This document shows, piece after piece, positions 34,357-42,439 of a stretch of 64,000 nucleotides of DNA. A program made the position numbers and the translations under genes. The stretch spans positions 1-64,000 of the forward strand of contig JAHIQI010000050.1 in NCBI GenBank assembly GCA_018902755.1, in the 5' to 3' direction. This DNA comes from Pseudomonadota bacterium (GTDB lineage: Bacteria; Desulfobacterota; Desulfarculia; Desulfarculales; Desulfarculaceae). The notes under the pieces are model-generated. The model saw nothing but the letters and a program-made list of their open reading frames with translations, was not told the DNA's origin and did not search any database. The number at the start of each line of letters is the position of its first letter. Position 1 is the first letter of the stretch.

Positions 34357-35856
34357 TCAGCGGGCCATAAAGACCTTGCGGAAATGGAAGCCGTAGATGG
34401 TGAAGGTGATGGCCATGGGGAATAACCGGGGACGCCGGAACAGGGACCAGAAAAACATCTGCCAATATTGCATGCGGGCCCGGTCCTTGACACCCAGCAG
34501 AACCAGGGTTTTGAAAAAGGCCCCGGCATAGCCTGAGTGCAAACGCACGTATCCGGTATGGAAGTGGCGTTTTTTGCGCTCCTGTGGGTGGTATTCCCGC
34601 AGATAGTCACGCACCCGCTTGAAGTAGGGTTTGGGGGAATAGATGCCGCTGATGATTTGATGGTAGCCCTGGGATAAGGCTTCCAGGCCCATCTTGGGTT
34701 CCAGGTTGGTGGAAAAATCGGTGTTGTCGCCGGTAGCCTCCATGAGCAGGCGGCCTTCTTCAACTATGCGCTTATAGAGCTGGCTGCCCTTGGGGGCGTT
34801 GAGCAGCCCCACCATGGCCGTGATGATCCGGCTGTTTTGGATCAACTCGATCTGCTTGTCAAAGACCGAGGGGGTGTCGTTGTCAAAACCAACGATGAAG
34901 CCGCCTCGCACCTCCATGCCGAAGCTCTGTATCTTCTTGACGCAGGCCACCAGGTCGCGGTTGCGGTTCTGCAGCTTGCTGCACTCGGCCAGGCTTTCCT
35001 CGTTGGGGGTCTCGATACCCACGAACACGCCGTCAAAGCCCGCCGCCACCATCATGCTCATCAGCTCTTCGTCGTCGCTCAGGTCGATGGAAGCCTCGGT
35101 GGAAAAGACGAAGGGGTGCCTGTGCCGCTGCATCCATTCGGTCATGGAGGGCAGCACCTCTTTTTTCAGCTTGACCTTGTTGCCGATGAAATTGTCGTCA
35201 ACGATGAACAGGCTGCCCCGCCAACCGGCGGCGTACAGGCTGTCCAACTCGGCAATGATCTGGCTGGTGCCCTTGGTGCGTACCTTGCGGCCGAACAGCG
35301 AGGTGATGTCGCAAAACTCGCAGTGAAAGGGGCAGCCGCGGGAGTATTGCACGCTCATGGAAGCGTAGCGTTTGAGCTTCAGCAGGCTCCACATGGGCGT
35401 GGGGGTGTCGGCCAACTCGGGGAACCGGTCCGTGGCGTAGATGGCCTTGGCCTGTCCGGCCTCCAAATCGCGCAAAAACCTAGGCAAGGTGATTTCGGCC
35501 TCGCCCAGCACAAAGTGCTCGACCCCGCTGAACTCCTGGTGGCAGGTGGTGAACAGCGGACCGCCGGCCACCACCTTGACCGCCTTGGCCGCGCAGCGTT
35601 CCAAGAGGCGATTCACGGATTTTCTTTGAATGGCCATGGCGCTGATAAAGACGTAATCGGCCCACTCCAAATGCTTGTCCAACAGGGGTTCCACGTTCTC
35701 GTCAACCAGCTTTTTGTGCCAGGTTTCCGGGAGCATCGAGGCCACGGTGAGCAACCCCAGCGGCGGGTGCAGAGCTTTTTTGGAGATAAATTTAAGGGCG
35801 TGTTTAAAGCTCCAGAAGGTCTCTGGGCTTTGGGGGTACAGCAGAAGAGCGTTCAT
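34357..35856 (-). CDS. Cobalamin-dependent radical SAM protein (DUF4070)
   Basis: A 499-residue enzyme with an N-terminal B12-binding domain (about 1-160, HPPLGLLTVASMLPETW, WADYVFISAMAIQRKS), a radical SAM barrel with GCPFHCEFCDITSLFG (CxxxCxxC) and a C-terminal DUF4070 region. This class includes the hopanoid C-2 methylase HpnP and many uncharacterised methyl or rearrangement enzymes. No hopanoid synthesis gene is in the window, so HpnP is not claimed. The AT-rich segment upstream (TTTTTTTTAATTATACG on the complement side) may hold its promoter; a terminator follows. Confidence 0.88.
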   Translation of the reverse strand: MNALLLYPQSPETFWSFKHALKFISKKALHPPLGLLTVASMLPETWHKKLVDENVEPLLDKHLEWADYVFISAMAIQRKSVNRLLERCAAKAVKVVAGGPLFTTCHQEFSGVEHFVLGEAEITLPRFLRDLEAGQAKAIYATDRFPELADTPTPMWSLLKLKRYASMSVQYSRGCPFHCEFCDITSLFGRKVRTKGTSQIIAELDSLYAAGWRGSLFIVDDNFIGNKVKLKKEVLPSMTEWMQRHRHPFVFSTEASIDLSDDEELMSMMVAAGFDGVFVGIETPNEESLAECSKLQNRNRDLVACVKKIQSFGMEVRGGFIVGFDNDTPSVFDKQIELIQNSRIITAMVGLLNAPKGSQLYKRIVEEGRLLMEATGDNTDFSTNLEPKMGLEALSQGYHQIISGIYSPKPYFKRVRDYLREYHPQERKKRHFHTGYVRLHSGYAGAFFKTLVLLGVKDRARMQYWQMFFWSLFRRPRLFPMAITFTIYGFHFRKVFMAR

Positions 35857-35947
35857 TATTCTCCTTTTTTTTAATTATACGTTAGGTTAGGAGAATAGCT
35901 TCAACTGCTTTTTTTCGGAGGGATTCGTCACTGCTTTGCCGCAAACA

Positions 35948-35982
35948 GAAAAAGGCGCGGAGGCCGGAAGCGGCCCGCGCCT
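35948..35982 (-). terminator. Terminator of the kamA operon
   Basis: AGGCGCG (35953-35959) pairs with CGCGCCT (35976-35982), with an inner GGCCG/CGGCC stem and a 4-base loop. On the minus strand it runs into five T residues. It lies 50 bases after the GNAT stop. Confidence 0.88.
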
Positions 35983-36031
35983 AAGGTCGCGGCTGAGAAT
36001 AAAAAGCGGTTAGGTGTGGAGGCGAAAGCCT

Positions 36032-36601
36032 CTATTCGATCAAGCCACCGCCGTCCTTAAAAGGATAGAGATCTTCTTGGCGGCCGCCCACCACCCCCAA
36101 GCGCGACATGCGCTTGACGTAGATCACCTTGTCGTCACCGGGGGCGTAGAAATCAGGCAGGACCGCCTGGGGCGCGTAGCCCTGGCTTTGATAAAAGCGC
36201 CGGGTGGGGCGGTAGCGGGGCTGGGATGAGGTCTCCACGTAGAGCCGCTCCCCACCGGCGCTCCAAACCCGCTGCTCCACCAACTCCAGCAGCCCGCCGC
36301 CCAGGCCCTGGCCGCGCAGGTGCTTTTGCACCACGATCCAATACAGGTCCCAGGAATGCAGGGTGCCCGCGATGGGCCCATAGCAGGCATAGCCCAGAAC
36401 CTGGGAGCCCTCTTGCATGAACATGAACAGGTAGCCGGAGGCCAGGCCCTTGGCCAGGCGCTCGCTCACCAACTCGGCGGCCACGGCCACCTCTTCGGGG
36501 CGGAAAAAACCACTGGCCTCGGTCATGTCCTGAACGACGGCCACGTCCGAAGGCAGGACATCTTCCCGCCAAAGCATGGCGGGCTGGGTTTGCATAGACA
36601 T
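36032..36601 (-). CDS. GNAT N-acetyltransferase, last gene of the kamA operon
   Basis: A protein of about 189 residues with a GNAT fold: GYLFMFMQEGSQVLGYACYG, then the acetyl-CoA-binding motif VQKHLRGQGLGGGLLELVEQ (Q/R-x-x-G-x-G/A), then ETSSQPRYRPTRRFYQSQGY. It should transfer an acetyl group to an amine. ATG 36601 is the first start after the upstream gene stop; no strong ribosome site is seen. Together with a lysine 2,3-aminomutase it recalls AblB, which acetylates beta-lysine, but it is shorter than AblB and the operon also holds two ligases. Confidence 0.85.
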   Translation of the reverse strand: MSMQTQPAMLWREDVLPSDVAVVQDMTEASGFFRPEEVAVAAELVSERLAKGLASGYLFMFMQEGSQVLGYACYGPIAGTLHSWDLYWIVVQKHLRGQGLGGGLLELVEQRVWSAGGERLYVETSSQPRYRPTRRFYQSQGYAPQAVLPDFYAPGDDKVIYVKRMSRLGVVGGRQEDLYPFKDGGGLIE

Positions 36602-36609
36602 GTTTGGGC

Positions 36610-37605
36610 TTAAGCCCGTCCTTGCTTGGGTTGATTCAAATCGGCCAGGATGTCTGCCACCACGGCGGCCTGGTCCAGGCCAGCCTGGGCGGCGGCGGCC
36701 GAAAAACCGGCGTCCGCGGCCAGGCAGGGATTGGCGTTCACTTCCAGAATCCAGGGTTTGCCACGGCGGTCCACCCGGAAGTCCACCCTGGCCCAGCCCC
36801 GCAAGTCGAACAACTTCCAACAGGCGTGAGCCAGGTCGCGCAGGCGCTCCAGCAAGGCCCGGTCAGATTCGGGAAACGCGAAGCAACGCGGGGTGTGGTG
36901 GTATTCGTAGGAGGCCTCTTCCCACTTTGCGCGGTAGCCCACCACCCTGAGCTGTCCTTCGGCAAAGTCATCGAAGACGATCTCCGCCGGAGGCAGCAGG
37001 CGCACCCCGCCCTGCCCGGCCAACAGGGCCAGGTTGAACTCGCGGCCCTCGATGTAGGCCTCGGCAAAACAGGGGCCGCCCACCTGGGCCTGTTTGGCGG
37101 CCAGGGCCTGGGCCAAACGCTTGGGCTTGCCGGCCGGAACCAGGGAGTCGTCGTCGATGCCCAGGGAGCCGTGCTCCCACACCGCCTTGATGAGCCAGGG
37201 TTCCGGGCTTACGCCCTGCCCCTTGCCGCCCGGCGTACGCCAGGCCGGGGTGGGCAGACCGGCCGCGGCCAGGGCCCGCTTGGCCAACAGCTTGTGGGAG
37301 GTGACCAACATGGCCTTCCCCCCGGCCCCGGCGAAGGCCAGTCCTTGGTGGGCAAGCCAAACCGGCGCGGTGTGAATGCGCGCCGCCTGGCCCAGGGGCT
37401 CCTCCACCAGGTTGAACACCGCATCCGGTTCCTGGGCGCTCAGGCGCGCCAGGCTGGCCAGGGGCGAGCCTTCCCAAGGGCATAGCGAGGCCAGGTGGCC
37501 TCCGGCCTTTAGGGCCAGGGCCACCTCGCGGGCCTGCACCAGGTTGTCGTCCTGGTCCGGGCGGGCCCCAGGGGGCACCGCGTCGTGTAGCACCGATACT
37601 CTCAT
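36610..37605 (-). CDS. ATP-grasp ligase, D-Ala-D-Ala ligase-like (copy 2)
   Basis: About 331 residues. The ATP-grasp core is visible: KLLAKRALAAAGLPTPAW, the ATP-binding strand WLIKAVWEHGSLGIDDDS, the EAYIEGREFNLALLA lid segment and the metal-binding WILEVNANPCLAADAGFSAA (E-x-N-x-N). These enzymes join a carboxylate to an amine through an acyl phosphate. The sequence differs greatly from the neighbouring copy, so the two probably act on different substrates. ATG 37605 follows the upstream stop by seven bases. Confidence 0.87.
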   Translation of the reverse strand: MRVSVLHDAVPPGARPDQDDNLVQAREVALALKAGGHLASLCPWEGSPLASLARLSAQEPDAVFNLVEEPLGQAARIHTAPVWLAHQGLAFAGAGGKAMLVTSHKLLAKRALAAAGLPTPAWRTPGGKGQGVSPEPWLIKAVWEHGSLGIDDDSLVPAGKPKRLAQALAAKQAQVGGPCFAEAYIEGREFNLALLAGQGGVRLLPPAEIVFDDFAEGQLRVVGYRAKWEEASYEYHHTPRCFAFPESDRALLERLRDLAHACWKLFDLRGWARVDFRVDRRGKPWILEVNANPCLAADAGFSAAAAQAGLDQAAVVADILADLNQPKQGRA

Positions 37606-37612
37606 AACTATG

Positions 37613-38635
37613 TCAGCAGTTCCCCGCCGCCAGGCTGGGGACAGGCCGGGCGTCGGCCTGGGCACGATCCATGGCCGAGGCCACGATGCGCTCGATGAGC
37701 TTCTGGTAGGGGTAATCCACCAGGGAGCACAAGATGGGCAAATCCGAGTGCTCCGGGTGCAGCCCGGCCAAGGGGTTGACCTCCAAAAAGTTGGGTAGCC
37801 CGTGGGCGTCGCAGCGCAGGTCCACCCGACCGGCGTCGCGGCACTCCAGTCCGCGCCAGGCGGCCAGGGCCAACTCGCCGGCCTGACCGGCCTCGAAGCC
37901 CTTGACCCGGCGATAGCGCACCAGGTCGTCGCACTCTTCCTTGTTGCGCAGGGTGTAGGCGTCCGGATCGGCCCCGGACCCTGCCCTGAGAGTCACTTCC
38001 ATCACCCCGATCACCCTGGCCTTGGAACCGGTGCCCACGATGCCCACGGTGAACTCGCGTCCGGGCAGGTAGGTCTCCACCAACACCGGCTGACGGTAGC
38101 GGCCGATCAGCTCGATGCAGGCCTTGGCCAGTTCCTCGGGGCCCTTGACCTTGGAGGCAGAGCCGATGCCCCGGCCGGTGCCCTCGGCCACCGGTTTTAC
38201 GAACAGGGGATAAGGCAGGCGCACCCCAGCGGCCTCCTTGGGCTCGCTGACCACAGCGAAGTCCGGGGTGGCCAGGCCCAGGTCGCGCACCACCCGCTTG
38301 GCCATGCCCTTGTGCAAGGTGAGGCACAGGGTCAGGGGGTCGGCAAAGGTGTAGGGCACCCCGTAGTACTCCAACAGGGCCGGTATCTGGGCCTCGCGGC
38401 CATAGCGCCCCAGGCCCTCGGCGATGTTGAACACCAGGTCCCAGCGGTCTCCCTTGGCCAGACGGCCCACCAGGGAGGGCAGGGACCCGATGCGGTCGCA
38501 CTGGTGCCCCGCGGCTTTCAGGGCCGTTTCAATGCCCTCCACGGTGCGAGGGCTGTCGAACTCGGCGACCTCCTCCTCGGAAAACCCTTTGGCCAGGTAT
38601 TCCGAGCGCAGGTCATAGGTCATCCCCACCAACAT
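37613..38635 (-). CDS. ATP-grasp ligase, D-Ala-D-Ala ligase-like (copy 1)
   Basis: A 340-residue ATP-grasp protein. It shows VFNIAEGLGRYGREAQIPAL, YGVPYTFADPLTLCLTLHKG, the ATP-binding strand PLFVKPVAEGTGRGIGSASK, ETYLPGREFTVGIVG and the metal-binding FLEVNPLAGLHPEHSDLP (E-x-N-x-x-x-G, as in Ddl). It should form a peptide-type bond with ATP. It lies 19 bases downstream of kamA and just upstream of the second ATP-grasp gene. It is not a canonical cell-wall Ddl by sequence or by neighbours. Confidence 0.88.
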   Translation of the reverse strand: MLVGMTYDLRSEYLAKGFSEEEVAEFDSPRTVEGIETALKAAGHQCDRIGSLPSLVGRLAKGDRWDLVFNIAEGLGRYGREAQIPALLEYYGVPYTFADPLTLCLTLHKGMAKRVVRDLGLATPDFAVVSEPKEAAGVRLPYPLFVKPVAEGTGRGIGSASKVKGPEELAKACIELIGRYRQPVLVETYLPGREFTVGIVGTGSKARVIGVMEVTLRAGSGADPDAYTLRNKEECDDLVRYRRVKGFEAGQAGELALAAWRGLECRDAGRVDLRCDAHGLPNFLEVNPLAGLHPEHSDLPILCSLVDYPYQKLIERIVASAMDRAQADARPVPSLAAGNC

Positions 38636-38654
38636 GGCCGCATCTCCTCGGGCC

Positions 38655-39935
38655 TCAGCAGGCCGCCGGGCCCCATTCCCCGCCTTGGTCGGGGTAAGCG
38701 TAGGTGTCGCCCTGGTAGTTTTTCAGCAACAAGTCGCAACCGCTGCGGCCGGCCACCGCCTCGGGATACAGGGCCACCTTGCCGCCGCCGCCGGGGGCGT
38801 CGATGACAAAGGTGGGCACCCCGTAACCGGTGGTGTGGCCCCTGAGGCCCTGGATCATCTCCAGGCCCTTGCTCACCGGGGTGCGGAAGTGCCCCGACCC
38901 GGCTATGGGGTCGCACTGGTACAGGTAGTAGGGCCGCACCCGCATCTTCAAAAGGCCCTGCATGAGCTTGCGCATCACCGGCACCGAGTCGTTGACACCC
39001 GCGAGCAGCACCGTCTGGCTGCCCAGAGGGATGCCTGCGTCGGCCAAACGGGCGCAAGCCCGGGCCGCCTCGGGGGTCAGCTCCGCCGGGTGGGTGAAGT
39101 GCAGGCTCATGAACAGCGGATGATATTTTTTCAGCCGCTTGACCAAGTCCTTGGTTATACGCTGAGGCAACACCGCCGGGGTCTTGGTCCCGATGCGCAG
39201 CATCTCCACGTGGGGTATGCGGCGCAGCCTGGTCAAGAGCCATTCCAGGCGGTCGTCGGCCATGGTCAAGGGGTCGCCGCCGGAGATCAGGACGTCGCGC
39301 ACCGAGGGCGTGGCCTCGATGTAGGCTATGGCCTGCTCCATGTCGCTCCTGCTCTGGGCCAAGCCATGACTGCCCCCGCCCACCATGCGCGAGCGGGTGC
39401 AATAGCGGCAATAAGCGCTGCAAAAGCCGGTGGCCAAAAACAGGACCCGGTCCGGATAGCGGTGCACCAGACCCGGCGCGGCCATGTCGTGCTCCTCGCC
39501 CAGGGGGTCGTTGCTCTCGCCGGGGCTCACCACCGCCTCGAACCAGGTGGGAACCATGGTGCGGCGCAGGGGATCCTCGGGATTGTCCGGGTCCATCAAG
39601 CTTAGGTAATAGGGAGTGATTCCCAGGGGCAACTTGCCGGAGTTGCCGCTAAAGGCCCTCTCCTCGGACGGGCTGAGCCGCAGATAGCGGGCAAGCCCGT
39701 TCAGGGAGGTTACCCGGTTGCGCACCTGCCAGCGCCAGTCGTTCCACTGGGTGGCGGTGGTCCCTGGGAAAAAGCGGCGGCGGAAGGAAGCCGCCGGGCG
39801 GGTCGCGTTTGGGCGAGGCTCCAGAGCCAGGCCCATGGCCGGCGCCAAAGGCGCGGGTTGGGTCAGAGATTGGGCGGAGTTACAACCCTGATGGGGAGGC
39901 TCCGCAGCGGCAACGCTATTTTCGCTTCGACTCAT
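38655..39935 (-). CDS. kamA: Lysine 2,3-aminomutase family radical SAM enzyme
   Basis: About 426 residues, near the clostridial enzyme's length. The radical SAM motif is CSAYCRYC. The PLP-binding Lys lies in DAPGGGGKVALYPE. Both acidic residues that bind the lysine epsilon-amino group in clostridial LAM (Asp293 in YQCD and Asp330 in DAPGGGGK) are conserved, which favours lysine over glutamate as substrate and beta-lysine as product. ATG 39935 is chosen for AAGGAA eight bases upstream; an ATG 45 bases earlier is possible. First gene of an operon with two ATP-grasp ligases and a GNAT. Confidence 0.9.
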   Translation of the reverse strand: MSRSENSVAAAEPPHQGCNSAQSLTQPAPLAPAMGLALEPRPNATRPAASFRRRFFPGTTATQWNDWRWQVRNRVTSLNGLARYLRLSPSEERAFSGNSGKLPLGITPYYLSLMDPDNPEDPLRRTMVPTWFEAVVSPGESNDPLGEEHDMAAPGLVHRYPDRVLFLATGFCSAYCRYCTRSRMVGGGSHGLAQSRSDMEQAIAYIEATPSVRDVLISGGDPLTMADDRLEWLLTRLRRIPHVEMLRIGTKTPAVLPQRITKDLVKRLKKYHPLFMSLHFTHPAELTPEAARACARLADAGIPLGSQTVLLAGVNDSVPVMRKLMQGLLKMRVRPYYLYQCDPIAGSGHFRTPVSKGLEMIQGLRGHTTGYGVPTFVIDAPGGGGKVALYPEAVAGRSGCDLLLKNYQGDTYAYPDQGGEWGPAAC

Positions 39936-40020
39936 TGGTCGTTCCTTCCAATACCCACCGGACTCCCATCCGGCCGGCAAAGCTTTTCCGCCCGGGCCAG
40001 GGCCCGGGCGGAGAGCGCAC

Positions 40021-40701
40021 TTACTTCAGGCCCAAGGCTTTTTTGGTGGCCGCGTCAACCTTGCCGGTGACCTTCAGGCCGTTTTCCTTCTGGAAAGCCT
40101 TCAGGGCCGTGCGGGTCTTTTTACCCATCATGCCGTCCACCTTAAGCTTGGCGCCCTTGCTGTTCAGAGCGTCCTGCAGGGTGCGCACCTTGGCATTGGG
40201 TTTGGCGGCAAGCGACTTGGGGGCTTTGGCCTTTTGGGCCGCGACAGCCTTGGCCGGAGCCGGGGCAGCCGGTGCCGGAGCTGCCACTGCCGGTTTGGCG
40301 GCGGCGGGTTGATCGGCGGCCATGGCCACCGGTGCGGCGGTCAAGGCGAAGCCGACTACGGCCGCCAGGGCCAGACCCGTGATTTTGCCTTTACTGCTTT
40401 TGCTCATCTCATACCTCTCGATCAAAATGGTTTTTCCCTCAGCCTGACTCTCCACCCGGCCCCAAACCGTCACTTCGCGCTTCAGACGGCTTACGAGCTC
40501 CGCCCCCAAGCCGCCGGAAGCCACCCGGTAGTTGGACTCGTCAAAGGCGGCGATGGCCACAGCCTTCACCTTCCCCCGCGGGTCCCACTCCACCGGGATA
40601 ACCAGTCCCGTGATTTGTTGGGTTTCGGCCTTGGCGTCCACCTTTTGTCCTTTCCCGTTCAGGTGCCGGTTCTTCTGCTGGACAAGCAAACGCCGTGCCA
40701 T
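40021..40701 (-). CDS. Peptidoglycan-binding protein with N-terminal extension domain
   Basis: The open frame encodes 226 residues. Residues 1-98 form a compact beta-rich segment (ITGLVIPVEWDPRGKVKAVA, VASGGLGAELVSRLKREVTV, VWGRVESQAEGKTILIERYE) that may be an OB-like fold. Residues 105-128 are a signal or membrane helix, followed by a Pro/Ala/Lys linker and a C-terminal PG_binding_1 domain (VRTLQDALNSKGAKLKVDGM, MGKKTRTALKAFQKENGLKV). A well-spaced AGAGG before the internal ATG at 40407 would give a simple 128-residue secreted protein. ATG 40701 has no ribosome site but could be leaderless. Both products may be made; the extension is the uncertain part. Confidence 0.6.
   Translation of the reverse strand: MARRLLVQQKNRHLNGKGQKVDAKAETQQITGLVIPVEWDPRGKVKAVAIAAFDESNYRVASGGLGAELVSRLKREVTVWGRVESQAEGKTILIERYEMSKSSKGKITGLALAAVVGFALTAAPVAMAADQPAAAKPAVAAPAPAAPAPAKAVAAQKAKAPKSLAAKPNAKVRTLQDALNSKGAKLKVDGMMGKKTRTALKAFQKENGLKVTGKVDAATKKALGLK
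40414..40419 (-). promoter_or_regulatory. Internal ribosome site within the PG-binding gene
   Basis: On the minus strand GAGAGG lies six bases before an in-frame ATG at 40407 whose product begins with a classic signal peptide (MSKSSKGKITGLALAAVVGF). This site decides between a 226-residue membrane-spanning form and a 128-residue exported form. Confidence 0.6.
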
Positions 40702-40775
40702 AATGTATATGGCTGTATTTTATGTATTTTTTCTGCGTGTAGTAAGAGAGGGGAAGCCGGTTTTCCGGTTCAGAA

Positions 40776-42182
40776 CTATTTGAAGTTCCTGGAGGCCATG
40801 CCGTATTTGGCCAGGAGGTTGCGCAGTTGGCGGGTGGTCACCCCGGCCTGGGCGGCGGCCTGGTCCACCCGGCCCTTTTTGGCGGCCAGCAGGCGCTCCA
40901 AATAACGCCGCTCCACCTCTTCCACCGCCCGGCGGCGCACCTCGGCCAGGCTCTGGCCCTCGCTGGACTCGTCGGACTCGCCGGGATGCTCCAAAGCCAC
41001 CAGGTCGGCCGGAAAGCTGGCCGAGCTCAGGAGGCGGCCCCGCTCCAGTATGTAGGCCCGTTCCAGGAGGTTTTCCAACTCACGGATGTTGCCGGGCCAG
41101 GCGTAGGCGCTCAAGACCTGCATGGCCCGCTCGTCCACCCCGGTGATGCCCTTGCTGTAGTTGCGGTTCAGCCGTTCCAGAAGGGTGGACACCAAGAGGG
41201 GCAGGTCCTCCCGGCGGGCGCGCAGCGGGGGCAGCTCGATGGCAAAGACGTTGAGGCGGTAATAGAGGTCGTCGCGGAATCCGCCATCGCTGATTTTCTT
41301 GGCCAAATCCACGTTACTGGCCGCCACCACCCGCACGTCCACCGAGATGTCCTGCTCCCCGCCCACCCGGCAGAAACTGCCCTCCTGCAATACTTGCAGG
41401 AGCTTTATCTGGGCCGCCGGGGAGATGGTGCCCACCTCGTCCAGGAAGATGGTGCCTTGGTCGGCTATCTGAAACTTGCCCAGTTTGCGGCGCTCGGCAC
41501 CGGTGAAAGCCCCTCTTTCGTGGCCGAAAAGCTCGCTTTCCACCAGGGTGTCGGGCATGGAGCCGCAGTGCACCGCCACAAAGGGCCCCCCCGAGCGGGA
41601 GGAGTGCATGTGGATCAGGCGGGCCAGAAGGCTCTTGCCGGTGCCGGTCTCGCCGGTCAGGAGCACCGTGGCCCGGGTGGGGGCCACCATCTCCAGTTTT
41701 TCGTAGACCTCGCGCATCAGCGGCGAGCGGGTGCGCACCAGGCCCTGGGCCTCTCCCCGCCAGAAGCTCTCGCGCAGATACTCCAGCTCGGATTCGATCT
41801 GCCGCCGGGTGTTAAGCCCTGAGATGACCAACTCCACCTCGTGGGGGTCCACCGGATAGGTAAGGTAGTTGTCCGCCCCCGCCTTTACCGCGGATACGGT
41901 TTGGCGGATGCGCTCGGCGGGGGTGAGTACGATAAGGGGCGGCCCGCTGCTGGAGGAGCGGAAGGGCTTGAGGGCGGCGGCGTAGTCGGGCTCAGCGCCG
42001 GGGGTGAGCTTTTCGCTGATAAAGGCGATATCCACGAAGGCCAAATCAAAGCGACGCCGGGCCATGAGATCAAGGCAGGCCTGACCCGATGCGGCTTCTT
42101 CCAATCGTTGCCCACGCTTAAGGGCGCTGCGCAGACTGGCTTTCACCGAAGAGTCGGTGGTAGCCACCAGCATAGACTTCAT
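40776..42182 (-). CDS. Sigma54-dependent response regulator (NtrC family)
   Basis: A 468-residue activator. The N-terminal receiver (about 1-125) has the phospho-acceptor Asp in DLAFVDIAF and the Lys equivalent is replaced in NYLTYPVD, so classic phosphorylation chemistry may be altered. The AAA+ domain has Walker A GETGTGKS, the sigma54-contact loop GAFTGAE, Walker B IFLDEVGTISP and the arginine-finger region. The C-terminal Fis-type HTH is VDQAAAQAGVTTRQLRNLLA. No partner histidine kinase is adjacent. The PG-binding gene lies 75 bases downstream in the same direction. No sigma54 promoter was recognised nearby. Confidence 0.92.
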   Translation of the reverse strand: MKSMLVATTDSSVKASLRSALKRGQRLEEAASGQACLDLMARRRFDLAFVDIAFISEKLTPGAEPDYAAALKPFRSSSSGPPLIVLTPAERIRQTVSAVKAGADNYLTYPVDPHEVELVISGLNTRRQIESELEYLRESFWRGEAQGLVRTRSPLMREVYEKLEMVAPTRATVLLTGETGTGKSLLARLIHMHSSRSGGPFVAVHCGSMPDTLVESELFGHERGAFTGAERRKLGKFQIADQGTIFLDEVGTISPAAQIKLLQVLQEGSFCRVGGEQDISVDVRVVAASNVDLAKKISDGGFRDDLYYRLNVFAIELPPLRARREDLPLLVSTLLERLNRNYSKGITGVDERAMQVLSAYAWPGNIRELENLLERAYILERGRLLSSASFPADLVALEHPGESDESSEGQSLAEVRRRAVEEVERRYLERLLAAKKGRVDQAAAQAGVTTRQLRNLLAKYGMASRNFK

Positions 42183-42439
42183 GGCCCACCCCTTTGGTAG
42201 ACAGGTTTTCTGGGCGAATATTAGCGCCGTGCCACGCTTTTTCCCACCACAAAAACACCGCTCCTTCAGCCAGGCAGGCTTGGGAATCGGCGATTCCGCC
42301 TGGTTTTGATCTTACCAAAAATAACAAACCAAATAAATTAGTTATGGCGATGGCATCGAGATTGCTTACATGAGGGAATGGCAGCGCGGATCCCCTCTCC
42401 GCCCCATGGTCAAAGAAACAACACACAGGATTTTTCCAA

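Noticed and set aside
34357..35856. Assignment of the B12 radical SAM enzyme as hopanoid methylase HpnP
   Set aside because: The DUF4070 class is broad and there is no hopanoid gene in the window; family-level call only.
37613..38635. Cell-wall D-alanine-D-alanine ligase (ddl)
   Set aside because: The neighbours are kamA, another ATP-grasp and a GNAT rather than mur/fts genes, and the sequence diverges from canonical Ddl, so ddl was not assigned.
42215..42245. Possible sigma54 promoter (TGGCAC on the minus strand) before the NtrC-type regulator
   Set aside because: The -24 half matches but the -12 half (TAAT instead of TTGC) does not.
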